Assembly: GCA_963697345.1 (NCBI GenBank)
Contig: CAVONS010000004.1
Location: forward strand, 1 to 64,000
Origin: Prado023 sp963697345
GTDB taxonomy: Bacteria > Actinomycetota > Actinomycetes > S36-B12 > CAIYMF01
Reading direction: 5' to 3'
Length of the DNA stretch: 64,000 nt
The notes beneath the pieces were generated by a model. The model was not told the origin of the DNA and made no database searches. It was given only the letters and a program-made list of their open reading frames with translations. This document shows positions 52,851 to 62,245 of the stretch, one piece after another. Both the position numbers and the translations under genes were made by a program. Each line of letters starts with the position of its first letter. Position 1 is the first letter of the stretch.

Positions 52851-55079
52851 GTGGTGAATGCTGCCCCCCAAGCCCCGACGACTGACACCCCGGACGGCCT
52901 GCTGGCCCGGCACGGGGCAGCGATGGCGCGCCACGCCAAGGTGGTCGCCCTGGTCAGCGTGCTGCTGGCGATCAGCGCCTACGTGCTGGCCACCGTCGGG
53001 GTCGGCGGGCAGTCGCTGTTCTCCCGGCTCGAGCTGGGAGAGCCTGTCGTGGCCGGTGAGGCGCTCGAGGGCAGGGACCTGATTGCGCAGAACGACCCGA
53101 GCGGATCCAGTGTCCAGGCGCTCTGGACCGACATCGACCCGCAGTCCCCGGAGTTCCTGGCCGGGGCCGCCGCGGCCAACGCAGACCTCGCGGCCATCCC
53201 CGGGGTGGACCAGGTGCTGGACCCCACCACGATCGGGCCGGCGGCCATCTCCACCGGTGGCGACGCGGCGCTGGTCACCGTCACACTCGAGCCGGACCTG
53301 CCCTCGGACGCCGAGCAGGCGAGCAGGGAGGCGGTCTCGCAGCGCCTGGAGCGACTGCCCGAGGACGTCGCGGGCTCCAGCGTCGAGGTGACCAGCATCG
53401 AGGACCTCGTCGAGACCATCACCGACCAGGTCGAGGCCGACCTGAAGAAGGGCGAGGGTCTCACCCTTCCCCTGACCCTGATCGTGATGGTGCTCATCTT
53501 CGGCGGATTCGCGGCCGCGGGCATCCCCCTGGCCGGCGCGGTGGCAGCCATCGCCGGCGGGCTGATCTCGCTGCTTGGCTTCACCTACGTGATCGACCTG
53601 GACATCACGGTCGTCAACGTCGTCACGGTCCTGGGTCTGGGCCTGAGCATCGACTACTCCCTGCTGATGGTGTCGCGCTTCCGCGAACAGCTGCACGAGG
53701 AGCACGACCTTGCCGAGGGCGGGCACCTCGAGGTCCCGGCTTCGGTGCGGGAACGGGCGATGGCGATCACCATGGCCACGGCCGGGCGCACCGTCCTGTT
53801 CAGCGGAGTCACGGTCGCGATCGCCGTCACCGGGCTGCTGTTCATCGACATGACGATCATCCAGTCGGTGGGTGCCGGGGCCGTCAGCGTGGTGGTGATC
53901 GCTGTGGTCGTCGCCATGACCTTCGTGCCCGCGCTGCTGGTGCTGTCCACCAAGCATGTGGCAGGCGCCGGCATGCTCGCCCGGGCCCCGGGGTTCCGCC
54001 GCTTCGCGGGGGCGTTCGACCACTCGCCCTCCGACGACGGTTGGTTCGCGCGCTGGGCGCACACAGTGCAGAGGCACGCGTGGCCGGCGTTCCTGGGCAT
54101 CACCACGCTGCTCATCCTGTTGTCGCTGCCCGCGTGGCGGATGAACCTGGTCAGCTCCGGGGTGGAGCTCCTGCCGCCGGAGAACTCCACGCGCATGCTC
54201 TACGAGCAGATCCAGCAGGACTTCCCGGCGCTGTCGACGCCGACTGTCACCGTCGTCTCGGCGGCCGATGATGCAGACGCCCTCGAGGCACTCGGGACAC
54301 AGGTTGCCGACCTCCCCGGGGTGTCGCGTGTCGGTGAGGTGACCACGACCGGTGAGATCGCCCAGCTGCCGGTCTTCACCGAAGACGAGGCCGGGGCAGA
54401 CACCGTCCGCGAGATCCGGGACGTGCGCCCGGAGGACCCCCCGACATGGGTCACCGGCCAGGCCGCGATCCTCGTGGACTTCACCGAGCAGCTTCGCGAC
54501 GACGTCCCCATCGCCCTGCTGTTCATCGTGCTGGCCACGTTCGTGCTGCTGTTCCTGCTCACCGGCTCGGTGCTGATACCGATCAAGGCTCTTCTGATGA
54601 ACCTGCTCAGCCTCGGGGCCACGTTCGGCATCCTGGTGATGATCTTCCAGGACGGCCGGCTCGAGTCGGTCCTGGGGTTCCAGTCGACCGGCGGGATCGA
54701 GGCCACCCTGCCGGTGATCATCTTCGCGTTCGCCTTCGGCCTGTCGATGGACTACGAGGTGTTCCTGCTGGCGCGGATCAAGGAGTTCCACGACCAGGGC
54801 CACGACAACGACGACTCCGTGCGCCTGGGCCTGCAGCGCACGGGTCGGATCATCACGTCCGCGGCGCTGCTCATCATCATCGTGTTCGCCGGGTTCGCCC
54901 TCGGCGACCTGCTGGCCATCAAGCAGAACGGCATCGCGCTGGCCACGGCCGTGTTCATCGACGCAACCCTTGTGCGCATCATCCTCGTGCCCGCGACGAT
55001 GACCCTGTTGGGTGAGTGGAACTGGTGGGCGCCGGGCCCCTTGCGCCGGCTGCACGAGCGGCTCGGCCTGTCCCACTGA
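52851..55079 (+). CDS. MMPL family (RND superfamily) transporter
   Basis: 742 residues from a GTG at 52851. There are about 12 membrane helices in two halves with two large outer domains (about 55-175 and 420-540). The conserved proton-relay helices carry GLSIDYSLLMVSRF (first half) and GLSMDYEVFLLARI (second half), the MMPL mark. Family members export lipids or large hydrophobic molecules, such as mycolates in mycobacteria. No lipid synthase is adjacent, so the cargo is unknown. A GTG three bases later is also possible. A bidirectional-looking hairpin follows the stop. Confidence 0.9.
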   Translation: MVNAAPQAPTTDTPDGLLARHGAAMARHAKVVALVSVLLAISAYVLATVGVGGQSLFSRLELGEPVVAGEALEGRDLIAQNDPSGSSVQALWTDIDPQSPEFLAGAAAANADLAAIPGVDQVLDPTTIGPAAISTGGDAALVTVTLEPDLPSDAEQASREAVSQRLERLPEDVAGSSVEVTSIEDLVETITDQVEADLKKGEGLTLPLTLIVMVLIFGGFAAAGIPLAGAVAAIAGGLISLLGFTYVIDLDITVVNVVTVLGLGLSIDYSLLMVSRFREQLHEEHDLAEGGHLEVPASVRERAMAITMATAGRTVLFSGVTVAIAVTGLLFIDMTIIQSVGAGAVSVVVIAVVVAMTFVPALLVLSTKHVAGAGMLARAPGFRRFAGAFDHSPSDDGWFARWAHTVQRHAWPAFLGITTLLILLSLPAWRMNLVSSGVELLPPENSTRMLYEQIQQDFPALSTPTVTVVSAADDADALEALGTQVADLPGVSRVGEVTTTGEIAQLPVFTEDEAGADTVREIRDVRPEDPPTWVTGQAAILVDFTEQLRDDVPIALLFIVLATFVLLFLLTGSVLIPIKALLMNLLSLGATFGILVMIFQDGRLESVLGFQSTGGIEATLPVIIFAFAFGLSMDYEVFLLARIKEFHDQGHDNDDSVRLGLQRTGRIITSAALLIIIVFAGFALGDLLAIKQNGIALATAVFIDATLVRIILVPATMTLLGEWNWWAPGPLRRLHERLGLSH

Positions 55080-55115
55080 CTCCGGGCCCAATGCCCCACC
55101 AGATCGAACCGATAT

Positions 55116-55141
55116 CCAGGGTGGAGGGGGGCCCGCCCTGG
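55116..55141. terminator. Hairpin between convergent MMPL and SixA genes
   Basis: CCAGGGTGG and CCGCCCTGG pair over 9 bp (one T-G) around an 8-base loop, 36 bases after the MMPL stop and 25 bases before the SixA end. It may stop both transcripts. No T-run is seen. Confidence 0.6.
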
Positions 55142-55166
55142 GTCATTGCCGCCCGGGCCCTCCCCA

Positions 55167-55655
55167 TCAGGACGTCGCCAGCTCAGGAACCAGCAACCAC
55201 GACACCGAGAAGCTGCCCGCGGACTCCCTGGGTTCGCTGGCCGCTGCCCGAACCAGATGAACCAGGCCCGCGTTGCGGAACGCCACCACATGGGCATCGG
55301 GGTCCCCTGCCACCAGCAGGGAGGCGAACCGGTCGAGGAAGGGCAGGTGCCCGACGATGGCCAGCGAGCTCGACTCCGGATGCACCAGCCGCGCGACAGC
55401 CTCGTGCACATCATCGGAAGGGGCCAGCCCGGAGTGCGCTGAGACGTCGGTGCAGTAGGTCGCATCAGCCAGGATGATCGCGGTCTGCTGGGCACGCACC
55501 TTCCCGCTGTGCACGATCCGGTCGATCCGGACGCCGCGGACCGCCGCGTGGCCGGCGACAGCCCTCACCGACTCCCGACCACGATCCGACAGGGGCCGCA
55601 CCGGATCGACCTCGGCGGCCAGCGCCTCACCGTGCTGCATCAGGTAGATGTCCAC
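55167..55655 (-). CDS. Phosphohistidine phosphatase SixA-type
   Basis: 162 residues. A single histidine phosphatase domain with the N-terminal catalytic MQHGEA (RHG type, here Gln-His-Gly), VHSGKVRAQQTA and the second active His in IVGHLPFLDRF. SixA removes phosphate from histidine phosphotransfer proteins in the cytosol; actinobacterial targets are mostly unknown. It lies 3 bases downstream of the nucleoside phosphorylase gene on the same strand, so the two are cotranscribed. The MQHG in place of RHG is common in SixA-like proteins. Confidence 0.88.
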   Translation of the reverse strand: MDIYLMQHGEALAAEVDPVRPLSDRGRESVRAVAGHAAVRGVRIDRIVHSGKVRAQQTAIILADATYCTDVSAHSGLAPSDDVHEAVARLVHPESSSLAIVGHLPFLDRFASLLVAGDPDAHVVAFRNAGLVHLVRAAASEPRESAGSFSVSWLLVPELATS

Positions 55656-55658
55656 GGG

Positions 55659-56552
55659 TCAGCCCAGCCTTGCGGTCAGGTAGTTGCAGAGCACGTCCCA
55701 GGTGCGCTCGGTGTACGAGTTCAGTTCCTCGTTGCTGGCTGTCACCTGGTCGCCCTCGAGCCGGTTGAGAATCGTCGTGCAGATCATCGCGAAACTCGGG
55801 AAGCCCCAGTGGTTGAGGTAGCCGGCGAGCATGGCGCCCTCCATCTCGATGTTGCGCACCCCCTCGGCGTTGATCCACTCCAGCCAATCCATCTTCGACT
55901 CGGGCGTCTCCATGCACACCGCGCCGTCGAGCCGGAACTGCTCGAGGAAGAACTCGTTGCCGGCAACCGTCCGACCCATCTCGACCGGGATCCCGGTGCC
56001 GGCGCTCGCGGCCACGATCGCCTCGGCAACATCCGCCGGGAAGGAGCCGTCGAAGCGGTACTCCCCTGACCCCCCCTTGAGCAGTCGGTAGGGCCCGAGG
56101 TCGGCCATCACGCCCTCGGTGGTGACCACGACCGTTCCACCTGGAAGCCCGACCCCGCCGCTGGTCCCGACCCGGGCCCAGAACACCTCGGACATCGCCT
56201 CGAGATCACCGCCCTTGAGGAAGAACACCAGCCGCATCAGCTCCTGGACCGTGATCGAGGCGCTCGGCATGCCCATCCCGTGCGAGACGAACAGCACTCC
56301 GTTGCAGTATCGGGTGACGAAGCGGTCCTCCTTGGGAAGCGCGACCACCGGGGCTCCGTCGTGCAGCGCGCTCCACCGCTGGGCGAAGTCCCGGATGCGG
56401 TTGCGTGAGCCGGCGAGGATGATCGCATGCACGTCGCGGAACCCATCAAGCACCGGGTCGTCGCTGGCGACCCCGAAGTGGTAGTAGTTGTCGACATAGT
56501 CGCCGGCCAGGACGCCGTCGAGGAATGCGTGGTTGATGTTCTCATCGCGCAT
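55659..56552 (-). CDS. Nucleoside phosphorylase (uridine phosphorylase-like)
   Basis: 297 residues from the ATG at 56552. Phosphorylase superfamily 1 features include HAIILAGSRNRI, SHGMGMPSASI, RVGTSGGVGLPGG and the substrate motif NIEMEGAMLAGY (Met-Glu-Gly). The arrangement (HFGV, GMGMPS, MEGA) is closest to the eukaryotic-type uridine phosphorylase group. It cleaves nucleosides with phosphate for salvage. The SixA gene follows after 3 bases; no functional link between the two is known to me. Confidence 0.85.
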   Translation of the reverse strand: MRDENINHAFLDGVLAGDYVDNYYHFGVASDDPVLDGFRDVHAIILAGSRNRIRDFAQRWSALHDGAPVVALPKEDRFVTRYCNGVLFVSHGMGMPSASITVQELMRLVFFLKGGDLEAMSEVFWARVGTSGGVGLPGGTVVVTTEGVMADLGPYRLLKGGSGEYRFDGSFPADVAEAIVAASAGTGIPVEMGRTVAGNEFFLEQFRLDGAVCMETPESKMDWLEWINAEGVRNIEMEGAMLAGYLNHWGFPSFAMICTTILNRLEGDQVTASNEELNSYTERTWDVLCNYLTARLG

Positions 56553-56651
56553 GGCAGCGTCGCCCTCCGAAGGTGCCGGCGGACTCCCAGCCGGTCCTGT
56601 CAGGCTAGGCGGGTCCGCCAGCAGGTGGCAACGCAGCCACGTGGGCGATCC

Positions 56652-57335
56652 TCAGAACTTGAGGATGAGCCGCGATGAGGCCACGACCATCCGGTCCAGG
56701 CTCGACTCATACCGGTCCCGCAATGCCGAACCGCGAAGGGCCCACAGGGTCTGGGCCGACAGCCACGCCATCTCGCGGGCGCCCTCGATCGCCCACATCC
56801 CCATGCGGTCGTCCACCTGACCCATCGACACGTCGAGCTCGGCCAGGCTCCCGGACAGCAGGGTCTGCTTGATCCGCGGCTGCGTCTGGGCAAGCACCTG
56901 GTTGACCGCCAGGAAGTCATTGCGGACGCCGTCATCGTCGAGGTCGGCACCGAACTCCTGGACGGTGCTCACCAGTGCGCGCGGCAGGTCGTAGGAGATG
57001 TGGGCGTTCATCCCGGCCAGGGCGAACTGCAGGGGATGCACGTCGCCGCTCGAGCGGGCATCGAACAGGGCCGACCAGCAGCGCGGCGACCCTCCCCGGC
57101 CAGCCTCGTGCGCCTCCAGCGCCGAGAAGTAGAGCTCCGCGAACCGCACGTCCAGGCGATCCAGGAAGGCAGCATCCGAGAACACGAGGTCCGCCACCGC
57201 CAGGCCAACCTGCCGGGTTGTCTCGAGGTACATGTCGTTGAAGGCCCGGACCCCGTCGTGGGCCGGCAGGGCTGCGGAGATGGCGTCCATGTGGTCGATG
57301 ACGTCCGCGATGGAGCCAAGCGACTTCTGCTCCAC
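56652..57335 (-). CDS. DUF5995 family protein
   Basis: 227 residues from a GTG at 57335 with GGGGAGGTCCC upstream. The protein is all-helical: IADVIDHMDAISAAL, FNDMYLETTRQVG, FAELYFSAL, FALAGMNAHISYDLPRAL and the late GMWAIEGAREMAW match DUF5995, a soluble family found in actinobacteria and some bacteroidetes, with conserved His, Asn and Asp residues. No function is known. It is divergent from the methyltransferase gene by 86 bases, and followed downstream by the phosphorylase gene after 99 bases. Confidence 0.8.
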   Translation of the reverse strand: MEQKSLGSIADVIDHMDAISAALPAHDGVRAFNDMYLETTRQVGLAVADLVFSDAAFLDRLDVRFAELYFSALEAHEAGRGGSPRCWSALFDARSSGDVHPLQFALAGMNAHISYDLPRALVSTVQEFGADLDDDGVRNDFLAVNQVLAQTQPRIKQTLLSGSLAELDVSMGQVDDRMGMWAIEGAREMAWLSAQTLWALRGSALRDRYESSLDRMVVASSRLILKF

Positions 57336-57421
57336 GGGACCTCCCCTGCGCCTTTGCGCCGAGACTACCGCCGGCGTCCGCCCGGTCGCCCGCACCGGAC
57401 TCCTTGTCCCAGACTGGGGCC

Positions 57422-58066
57422 ATGGACTCCGAGGCATGGAACGAGCGGTACCGAGCGACCACGGTGTGGTCAGGGCAGCCGAATGAGGCACTCCTGGCCC
57501 ACGCACCGGTTCCACCCGGGAAGGAGTCCGGCGCGAGCACGCCCGCCCAGCGCCCCAGGGCCCTGGACCTGGGCTGCGGCGAGGGCGCTGACGCCCTCTG
57601 GCTGGCTTCCCGCGGGTGGTCCGTGGTGGGTGTCGACTGGGCCGGTGTGGCCCTGGACCGGGCGCGAGCCGCGGCTGCCGAATCCGGTCTGGACGCGCAC
57701 TTCGAGGAGGGCGACGTCACCGACCGCGCGTTCCTGGCCGCGCTCTCGCCGACCGGCATGTTCGACCTGATCACCGTCGGGTTCCTTCATCCGGAGCCGG
57801 AGGACCGCACCGCGATGTTCGCGCACCTGGCCGGGCTCGTGGCACCGGGCGGGCACCTGTTCGTCCTGGCCCATGACCCGGAGCACGGTGAGCGGGGGCT
57901 ACCCGGACCGCCGCCGCATCGACTGCTCTCGGCCGAGGCGATCGTGGGCCTCCTGGACCTGCCTGCAGACTTCTCCGTCGAGGTCAGCGCCCTGCAGGCA
58001 CGCGAGCGCGACGGGCAGGTCACGGCCGTGGACTCAGTGGTCCTGGCGCACCGCGCCGCCGGCTGA
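57422..58066 (+). CDS. Class I SAM-dependent methyltransferase
   Basis: 214 residues from the ATG at 57422. The N-terminal WNERYRATTVWSG and the SAM-binding LDLGCGEGADALWLASRG (about 50-68), then GVDWAGVALDRA, EEGDV and a LVAPGGHLFVLAHD strand fit the TehB/thiopurine-like group of small methyltransferases. Members methylate tellurite, thiols or small molecules; the substrate here is unknown. It stands alone between the divergent DUF5995 gene and the convergent pcm gene. Confidence 0.88.
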   Translation: MDSEAWNERYRATTVWSGQPNEALLAHAPVPPGKESGASTPAQRPRALDLGCGEGADALWLASRGWSVVGVDWAGVALDRARAAAAESGLDAHFEEGDVTDRAFLAALSPTGMFDLITVGFLHPEPEDRTAMFAHLAGLVAPGGHLFVLAHDPEHGERGLPGPPPHRLLSAEAIVGLLDLPADFSVEVSALQARERDGQVTAVDSVVLAHRAAG

Positions 58067-58108
58067 GACGCAGCGGGCCGCGCGGCGCGGTCCCCTGCGC
58101 CCCGGTCA

Positions 58109-58753
58109 TCAGCCCGACCAGACCAGGGGGACGAAGACCACGTCGAGCAGCTTCTGCCTGCTGGTGCCGACCTCCTCCTGGGCGAGCACGACAAGCTCCT
58201 GGCTGAACCCGGCTCCGGGCTGCCCCACTGGGATCACCAGCCGGCCACCCCGTTCACCTGCACCCAGCGCGCCCGGGCGCCGGAGCTGTTCGATCAGCTT
58301 CGGGGGCACGGTCGGGGTCGCAGCCGCGACCAGGATCGCGTCGAAGGGGGCTTCCTGCGCCAGACCCTCGCAACCGTCCCCACAGGTCACGACCACGTCC
58401 AGGCCCAGGTCGGCCAACGTGGCACGCGCCCGATCAGCCAGCGCCGGGATGCGTTCGATCGAGTGCACGTGCGCCCCGCAGGCGGCAAGAACAGCCGCTT
58501 GGTAGCCGCTGCCGGTCCCGACGTCCAGGACGTGGTCGCCGGGGCGGATCTCGGCGGCCTGGGTCATCGTCGCGACGACCGTCGGCTGGGAGATCGTCTG
58601 GCCGTGCCCGATGCTCATCGCGTGGTCCTCCCAGGCGCGGAACCGCACACGCGAGGGGACGAAGCGCTCGCGCGGGATCGTCATCATGGCCTCGACGACC
58701 CGCCGGTTGATCCCCTGGCCGAGCAGGTGCTCGCGCAATTCGTCGGGATGCAC
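58109..58753 (-). CDS. pcm: Protein-L-isoaspartate O-methyltransferase
   Basis: 214 residues. Family motifs appear in order: IPRERFVPSRVR, the GHGQTISQPTVVA substrate loop, VLDVGTGSGYQAAVLA (SAM site), SIERIPAL and LVIPVG near the C-terminus. The enzyme methylates isoaspartyl residues in damaged proteins, which starts repair. The start ATG at 58753 lies 6 bases after the stop of the upstream membrane protein gene, so the two are likely cotranscribed. Confidence 0.93.
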   Translation of the reverse strand: MHPDELREHLLGQGINRRVVEAMMTIPRERFVPSRVRFRAWEDHAMSIGHGQTISQPTVVATMTQAAEIRPGDHVLDVGTGSGYQAAVLAACGAHVHSIERIPALADRARATLADLGLDVVVTCGDGCEGLAQEAPFDAILVAAATPTVPPKLIEQLRRPGALGAGERGGRLVIPVGQPGAGFSQELVVLAQEEVGTSRQKLLDVVFVPLVWSG

Positions 58754-58759
58754 GATCGC

Positions 58760-59422
58760 TCAGATCCAGCCGAGCTCGCTGAACTCGGGGAACACCGACC
58801 CGTCGGCGACGAACCAGTACACGCCCCACACGACCAGCAGGACCAGCCCCATACCCCCGACGGTGACCATCAGCCGCGCGACGCCGACGGGGCGCCAGCG
58901 GAGCCCGACCACGAGCGCAGTCCCCAGGAACACGAGCCCGAGCCACGGGACACCTCCCTCGATGTAGGTGTTGACCAACGTCACCGCGACGACCACGGCC
59001 ACCACTTGGTCCACGCCGCGCACGACGAGTTCGCGGTCCCGCAGCGCCCACCCGAGGGCCCCCATCACGAGGAACAGGCCCGTGTACCAGACGTAGTGGC
59101 TGACGACTTCGTCCCACAGGTGGACGATCGGCGCGCCGGCCACGGCCTCATCAGCGACATTGCTCACCGAGTTGGCCGACAGGTGCAGCCCGTGGCCCAG
59201 GGTGAAGGCGACCCCCCCGACGCCGAACAGCACCCACTGCCCGCGCCACGCCTGCGCGCGCACAAGCACCATGGCGGCGCAGCCCAGGATGGCGAACGGA
59301 GTCAGGAGGTCGATCCAGTCGGCCACACGCGTCTCGCCGATGGAGCCCAGGGGCTTGAAGATCGTCCCGGCCTGCATCCCGACGACGACGCACAGGGCGA
59401 ACCACCCGAGCCAGCGGCGCAT
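58760..59422 (-). CDS. Multi-pass membrane protein of unknown function
   Basis: 220 residues from the ATG at 59422 (MRRWLGWFALC). About seven membrane helices are predicted. Between helices 3 and 4 is a conserved-looking loop with LHLSANSVSNVADEA and HLWDEVVSHYVWY (His-rich), which could hold a metal. No family is recognised with confidence; the layout is like that of rhodopsin-sized unknown actinobacterial membrane proteins. It is followed by pcm after 6 bases. The start is free only if the YihY gene upstream ends at 59466, not 59302. Confidence 0.7.
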   Translation of the reverse strand: MRRWLGWFALCVVVGMQAGTIFKPLGSIGETRVADWIDLLTPFAILGCAAMVLVRAQAWRGQWVLFGVGGVAFTLGHGLHLSANSVSNVADEAVAGAPIVHLWDEVVSHYVWYTGLFLVMGALGWALRDRELVVRGVDQVVAVVVAVTLVNTYIEGGVPWLGLVFLGTALVVGLRWRPVGVARLMVTVGGMGLVLLVVWGVYWFVADGSVFPEFSELGWI

Positions 59423-59465
59423 GGTGCCATCCTGCTCCGAGACCAACGGTGATGTGGGGCAGGCG

Positions 59466-60498
59466 CTACGTGACGCGGTCCGCCGTCTGCCCCGGATCGT
59501 CGGTGGGGTCGATGCCGCCGGGGTCCTCGGCCGTCCTCGTCGGCTGCCTCGACGGCGACCTCCGGGGTGGACTCCAGATCCTCCAGCGGGACGTCTCGAT
59601 CACTGATCCCTGCGGCCAGGGCAGCAGTTCCGTAGAGCGACTGCGACAGCAGGGACATGATGAACAGGGCGGCCATCGGCGCCGCGAACGCGCCGTACTG
59701 CGGCTTGGCCAGCGCCCACTCCACGATCGCATCAAGCAGTTGCTTGATGATGCCGACGGCCAGCGCGCCGATGAGCGCCGAGACGATCCGCGGCCTGGGA
59801 TGCGGACGGATCCCACCGAGGTACCCCAGCAGGATCCAGATGATCAGGACGTCGACCGCGTAGCCGAGCACGAGCCCGCCAGCCGCGACCAGTGAACGTC
59901 CGAAGCCCGAGCCGAGCCCGATGACCTCGAGCACGGGCGCCATGAGGTCCGAGGTCAGGCTCCCAGCGGCGAACGAGATCGCGATCAGTGGCGCCACGAC
60001 GACCAGGATCAGCAGGAAGCGCGCCTTGCCCTTCACGAAGTTCCGGGGGTCAGGAGGGGCCCCGAAGATGAGGTGCAGGGACTTGCTGGCACCGCCGACC
60101 GCCCCCAGCGAGCCGTACAGCAGGACAAGGAGTCCGACCAGCCCGGCGGTCCGCCCAGTCGATCGCAGCGTGTCCGGATCGATCCCCTCGTCGCCGATGA
60201 GCCCGGGCAGAGCTTCGGCCAGGGATTCGGTGAGTCGCTGCGCCATCTGGTCGGCGCCGATCACGGCGGTCACGCCGTAGGCGAAGGCCATGAGCGAGAA
60301 GAGGGCCAGGATCAGGTAGTACGCCGTGCCTGAGGCAAGCAGGCCCACGTTGGCGTAGGAGTAGCGGGACTTGGCGCGCAGCAGGATCCCGCCCACCGCG
60401 CTCCTCTGGTCGATCGCCTCGGCGTACGCCGCGACCTCCGTGGGGGGTGGGTCGATGGTGATCCCGGTGATCTGGGGAGGTGCCGATACTGTGCCCAT
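59466..60498 (-). CDS. YihY/BrkB family membrane protein, C-terminal frameshift
   Basis: About 344 residues from the ATG at 60498. Six membrane helices and the family blocks GLLASGTAYYLILALFSLMAF (in parts), GLVGLLVLLYGSLGAVGGASKSL (in parts) and GALAVGIIKQLLD identify YihY, an inner-membrane family once called ribonuclease BN. The frame as read runs to 59302, into the next gene, with a strange basic tail (RHRPHRRSG). Shifting by one base near 59540 gives DPGGIDPTDDPGQTADRVT and a stop at 59466, an acidic tail usual in actinobacterial YihY proteins. The shift is most likely a sequencing error. Confidence 0.8.
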
Positions 60499-60529
60499 GG
60501 GCCGAGGCTAGGGCCACCCCGCCGAGGTT

Positions 60530-62245
60530 TCAGCGCGACCTTGGTTCCCAGTGGAAGAAGCGCCTCGCCACCATCAGCCCGATACCGGTCCAGAGGACCA
60601 GGACGCCCAGGTCGGTCCAGAAGGCAGCATCCAGTGCCGCGCCGCTGGTGGCAGCAACCGCCGCATGGACAGCGTGCCGCAGGGGGAACGTCCACCCGAT
60701 GGCATTGAGGACGGTGGGCAGCGTGGGTGTCGAGATGAAGATGTCGGAGATGAACGACAGCGGGAGCAGGACGCACAGGGCAACGGCGATGACCGCCTGG
60801 GGCCCGTCGACCAGGGCCACCAGCGCCAGACCGCACGCGGCGAAGGTGACGATGGCAAGGAAGAAGACGAGGGCCGTGGCCAACCACGTGGACGGCGGCA
60901 GGGTGACCGGGAAGAAGACCACCGCCACCACGAAGATCAGCACGACCGTGACCGCCCCGAGCACGACCGCCGCGAGGGCTCGCCCCCCGAGGTAGGCCCA
61001 CGGCGGCAGGGGTGTCCCCCGCATCCGCTTGAGCACCAGCTGGGCGCGCTGGTCAGCGATCGAACCGGGGAGGTTGACGAAGGCCGTGGTGGCCACGCCA
61101 TAGATGCCGAAGGCCGCCGCCAGGTACTGGGGAAGTGCGAGTCCACCCCATTCGGCCTCATCGCCGTACATGATCGAGAACAGCACCACCAGGGCGACCG
61201 GGAAGGCGATGGCGAAGAACATCGACATGGGGTCCCGCAGCACTTGGAGTGCGGCGTACCGAGTCTGCTGTGCGACCAGCGTCGGGAGGCCCGGCTGGCC
61301 GGGAGTGATCAGAACCATCGGCGCGGCCGGTGCGGCGCGGGCAGCTGTCGCGGCCGGTGCGGCGGAAGTCACAGGACCGCGTGCCCCTGACCCTTCGGCG
61401 ATCGGCTCATCGCCAGCACCCCGCCGAGCAGGTCCGCGACGGGAACCCCCGAGCACCCGACCGGGCGCCGGCTCCCAGCGGAAGGAGCGTCTGACGACCA
61501 ACGCAGCGGCGATCCCCCACACCGCCATCACGGCAAGGTCGCCCCACGCCGGGACGGAGGCATCCACGTACGGGTTGAACCCCGCAGCAGCGGGATCCAC
61601 GAAGTGCTTGAGGGGGAAGAACGTCGCGATCCACTCCATCCAGGTCGGCAGCTCGGCGAAGCCGAAGACACCGGAGATCATGGCCAGCAGGATCAGCCCC
61701 CCGTTGCTGACCGCCTGCGCCGCGCTCGGAGTGGGCGCCAGGGCCGCGATGGCCAGGCCGATCGCGCAGAAGCATGCGACTCCCACCAGGAACGTGAGCA
61801 CCAGCGCCGGCACGTTGGCCCAGATGATCTGCACCCCATAGAACGTCACGCCAACACCCACCATGACCACGGTGGCAATCATCGAGATCCACAACGCCGA
61901 GACGACGCGCCCCGCGATGTGCACCGAGGGCGGAAGCGGAGTGCCGTGCAGGCGCTTGAGCACCCCCGATGCGCGGGCGTATGCCACGGCCAGGGCCAGG
62001 GAGACCATGCACGCCATGCAGACACCGAAGACCGCGAACACCGGTGTCGTGTACTGCGCCAGCCGCACCCCCTCGTCGGGATCGATCACCTCATTGCCGT
62101 AGATCGTGCACAGGATGACAAGGAAGCTGAGCGGGAACACGATCGTGAAGAACGCGGCGACCGGCGTGCGCCAGAACCCGCGGTTGGCGTAACGGACCTG
62201 GCCGAGCAGCATCGGGCCCACTGGGACGGTCGCGGTGTCAGGCAT
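60530..62245 (-). CDS. ABC-2 permease, two fused permease domains
   Basis: 571 residues: two ABC-2 permease units of about 250 residues in one chain, joined by an Ala/Pro/Gly-rich linker (about 260-310). Each unit has six helices and the same marks: LKRLHGTPLPPSVHIAGR and LKRMRGTPLPPWAYLGGR, then FAELPTWMEWIATFFPLKHF and TPTLPTVLNAIGWTFPLRHA (in parts), and each ends RRSFRWEP or RRFFHWEP. The repeats show duplication and fusion, so one protein can supply both membrane halves of the exporter. The ATPase gene overlaps its start by 8 bases. The substrate is unknown. Confidence 0.88.
   Translation of the reverse strand: MPDTATVPVGPMLLGQVRYANRGFWRTPVAAFFTIVFPLSFLVILCTIYGNEVIDPDEGVRLAQYTTPVFAVFGVCMACMVSLALAVAYARASGVLKRLHGTPLPPSVHIAGRVVSALWISMIATVVMVGVGVTFYGVQIIWANVPALVLTFLVGVACFCAIGLAIAALAPTPSAAQAVSNGGLILLAMISGVFGFAELPTWMEWIATFFPLKHFVDPAAAGFNPYVDASVPAWGDLAVMAVWGIAAALVVRRSFRWEPAPGRVLGGSRRGPARRGAGDEPIAEGSGARGPVTSAAPAATAARAAPAAPMVLITPGQPGLPTLVAQQTRYAALQVLRDPMSMFFAIAFPVALVVLFSIMYGDEAEWGGLALPQYLAAAFGIYGVATTAFVNLPGSIADQRAQLVLKRMRGTPLPPWAYLGGRALAAVVLGAVTVVLIFVVAVVFFPVTLPPSTWLATALVFFLAIVTFAACGLALVALVDGPQAVIAVALCVLLPLSFISDIFISTPTLPTVLNAIGWTFPLRHAVHAAVAATSGAALDAAFWTDLGVLVLWTGIGLMVARRFFHWEPRSR

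Noticed and set aside
52080..55091. A 1003-residue minus-strand open frame across the MMPL gene
   Set aside because: Its first three quarters are antisense to a clear MMPL transporter and look like low-complexity His/Arg/Gln shadow; only the last 225 residues form a real membrane protein.
59302..59465. YihY tail as read to base 59302
   Set aside because: It overlaps the next gene by 120 bases and has an unnatural basic sequence; a one-base shift restores a normal end.
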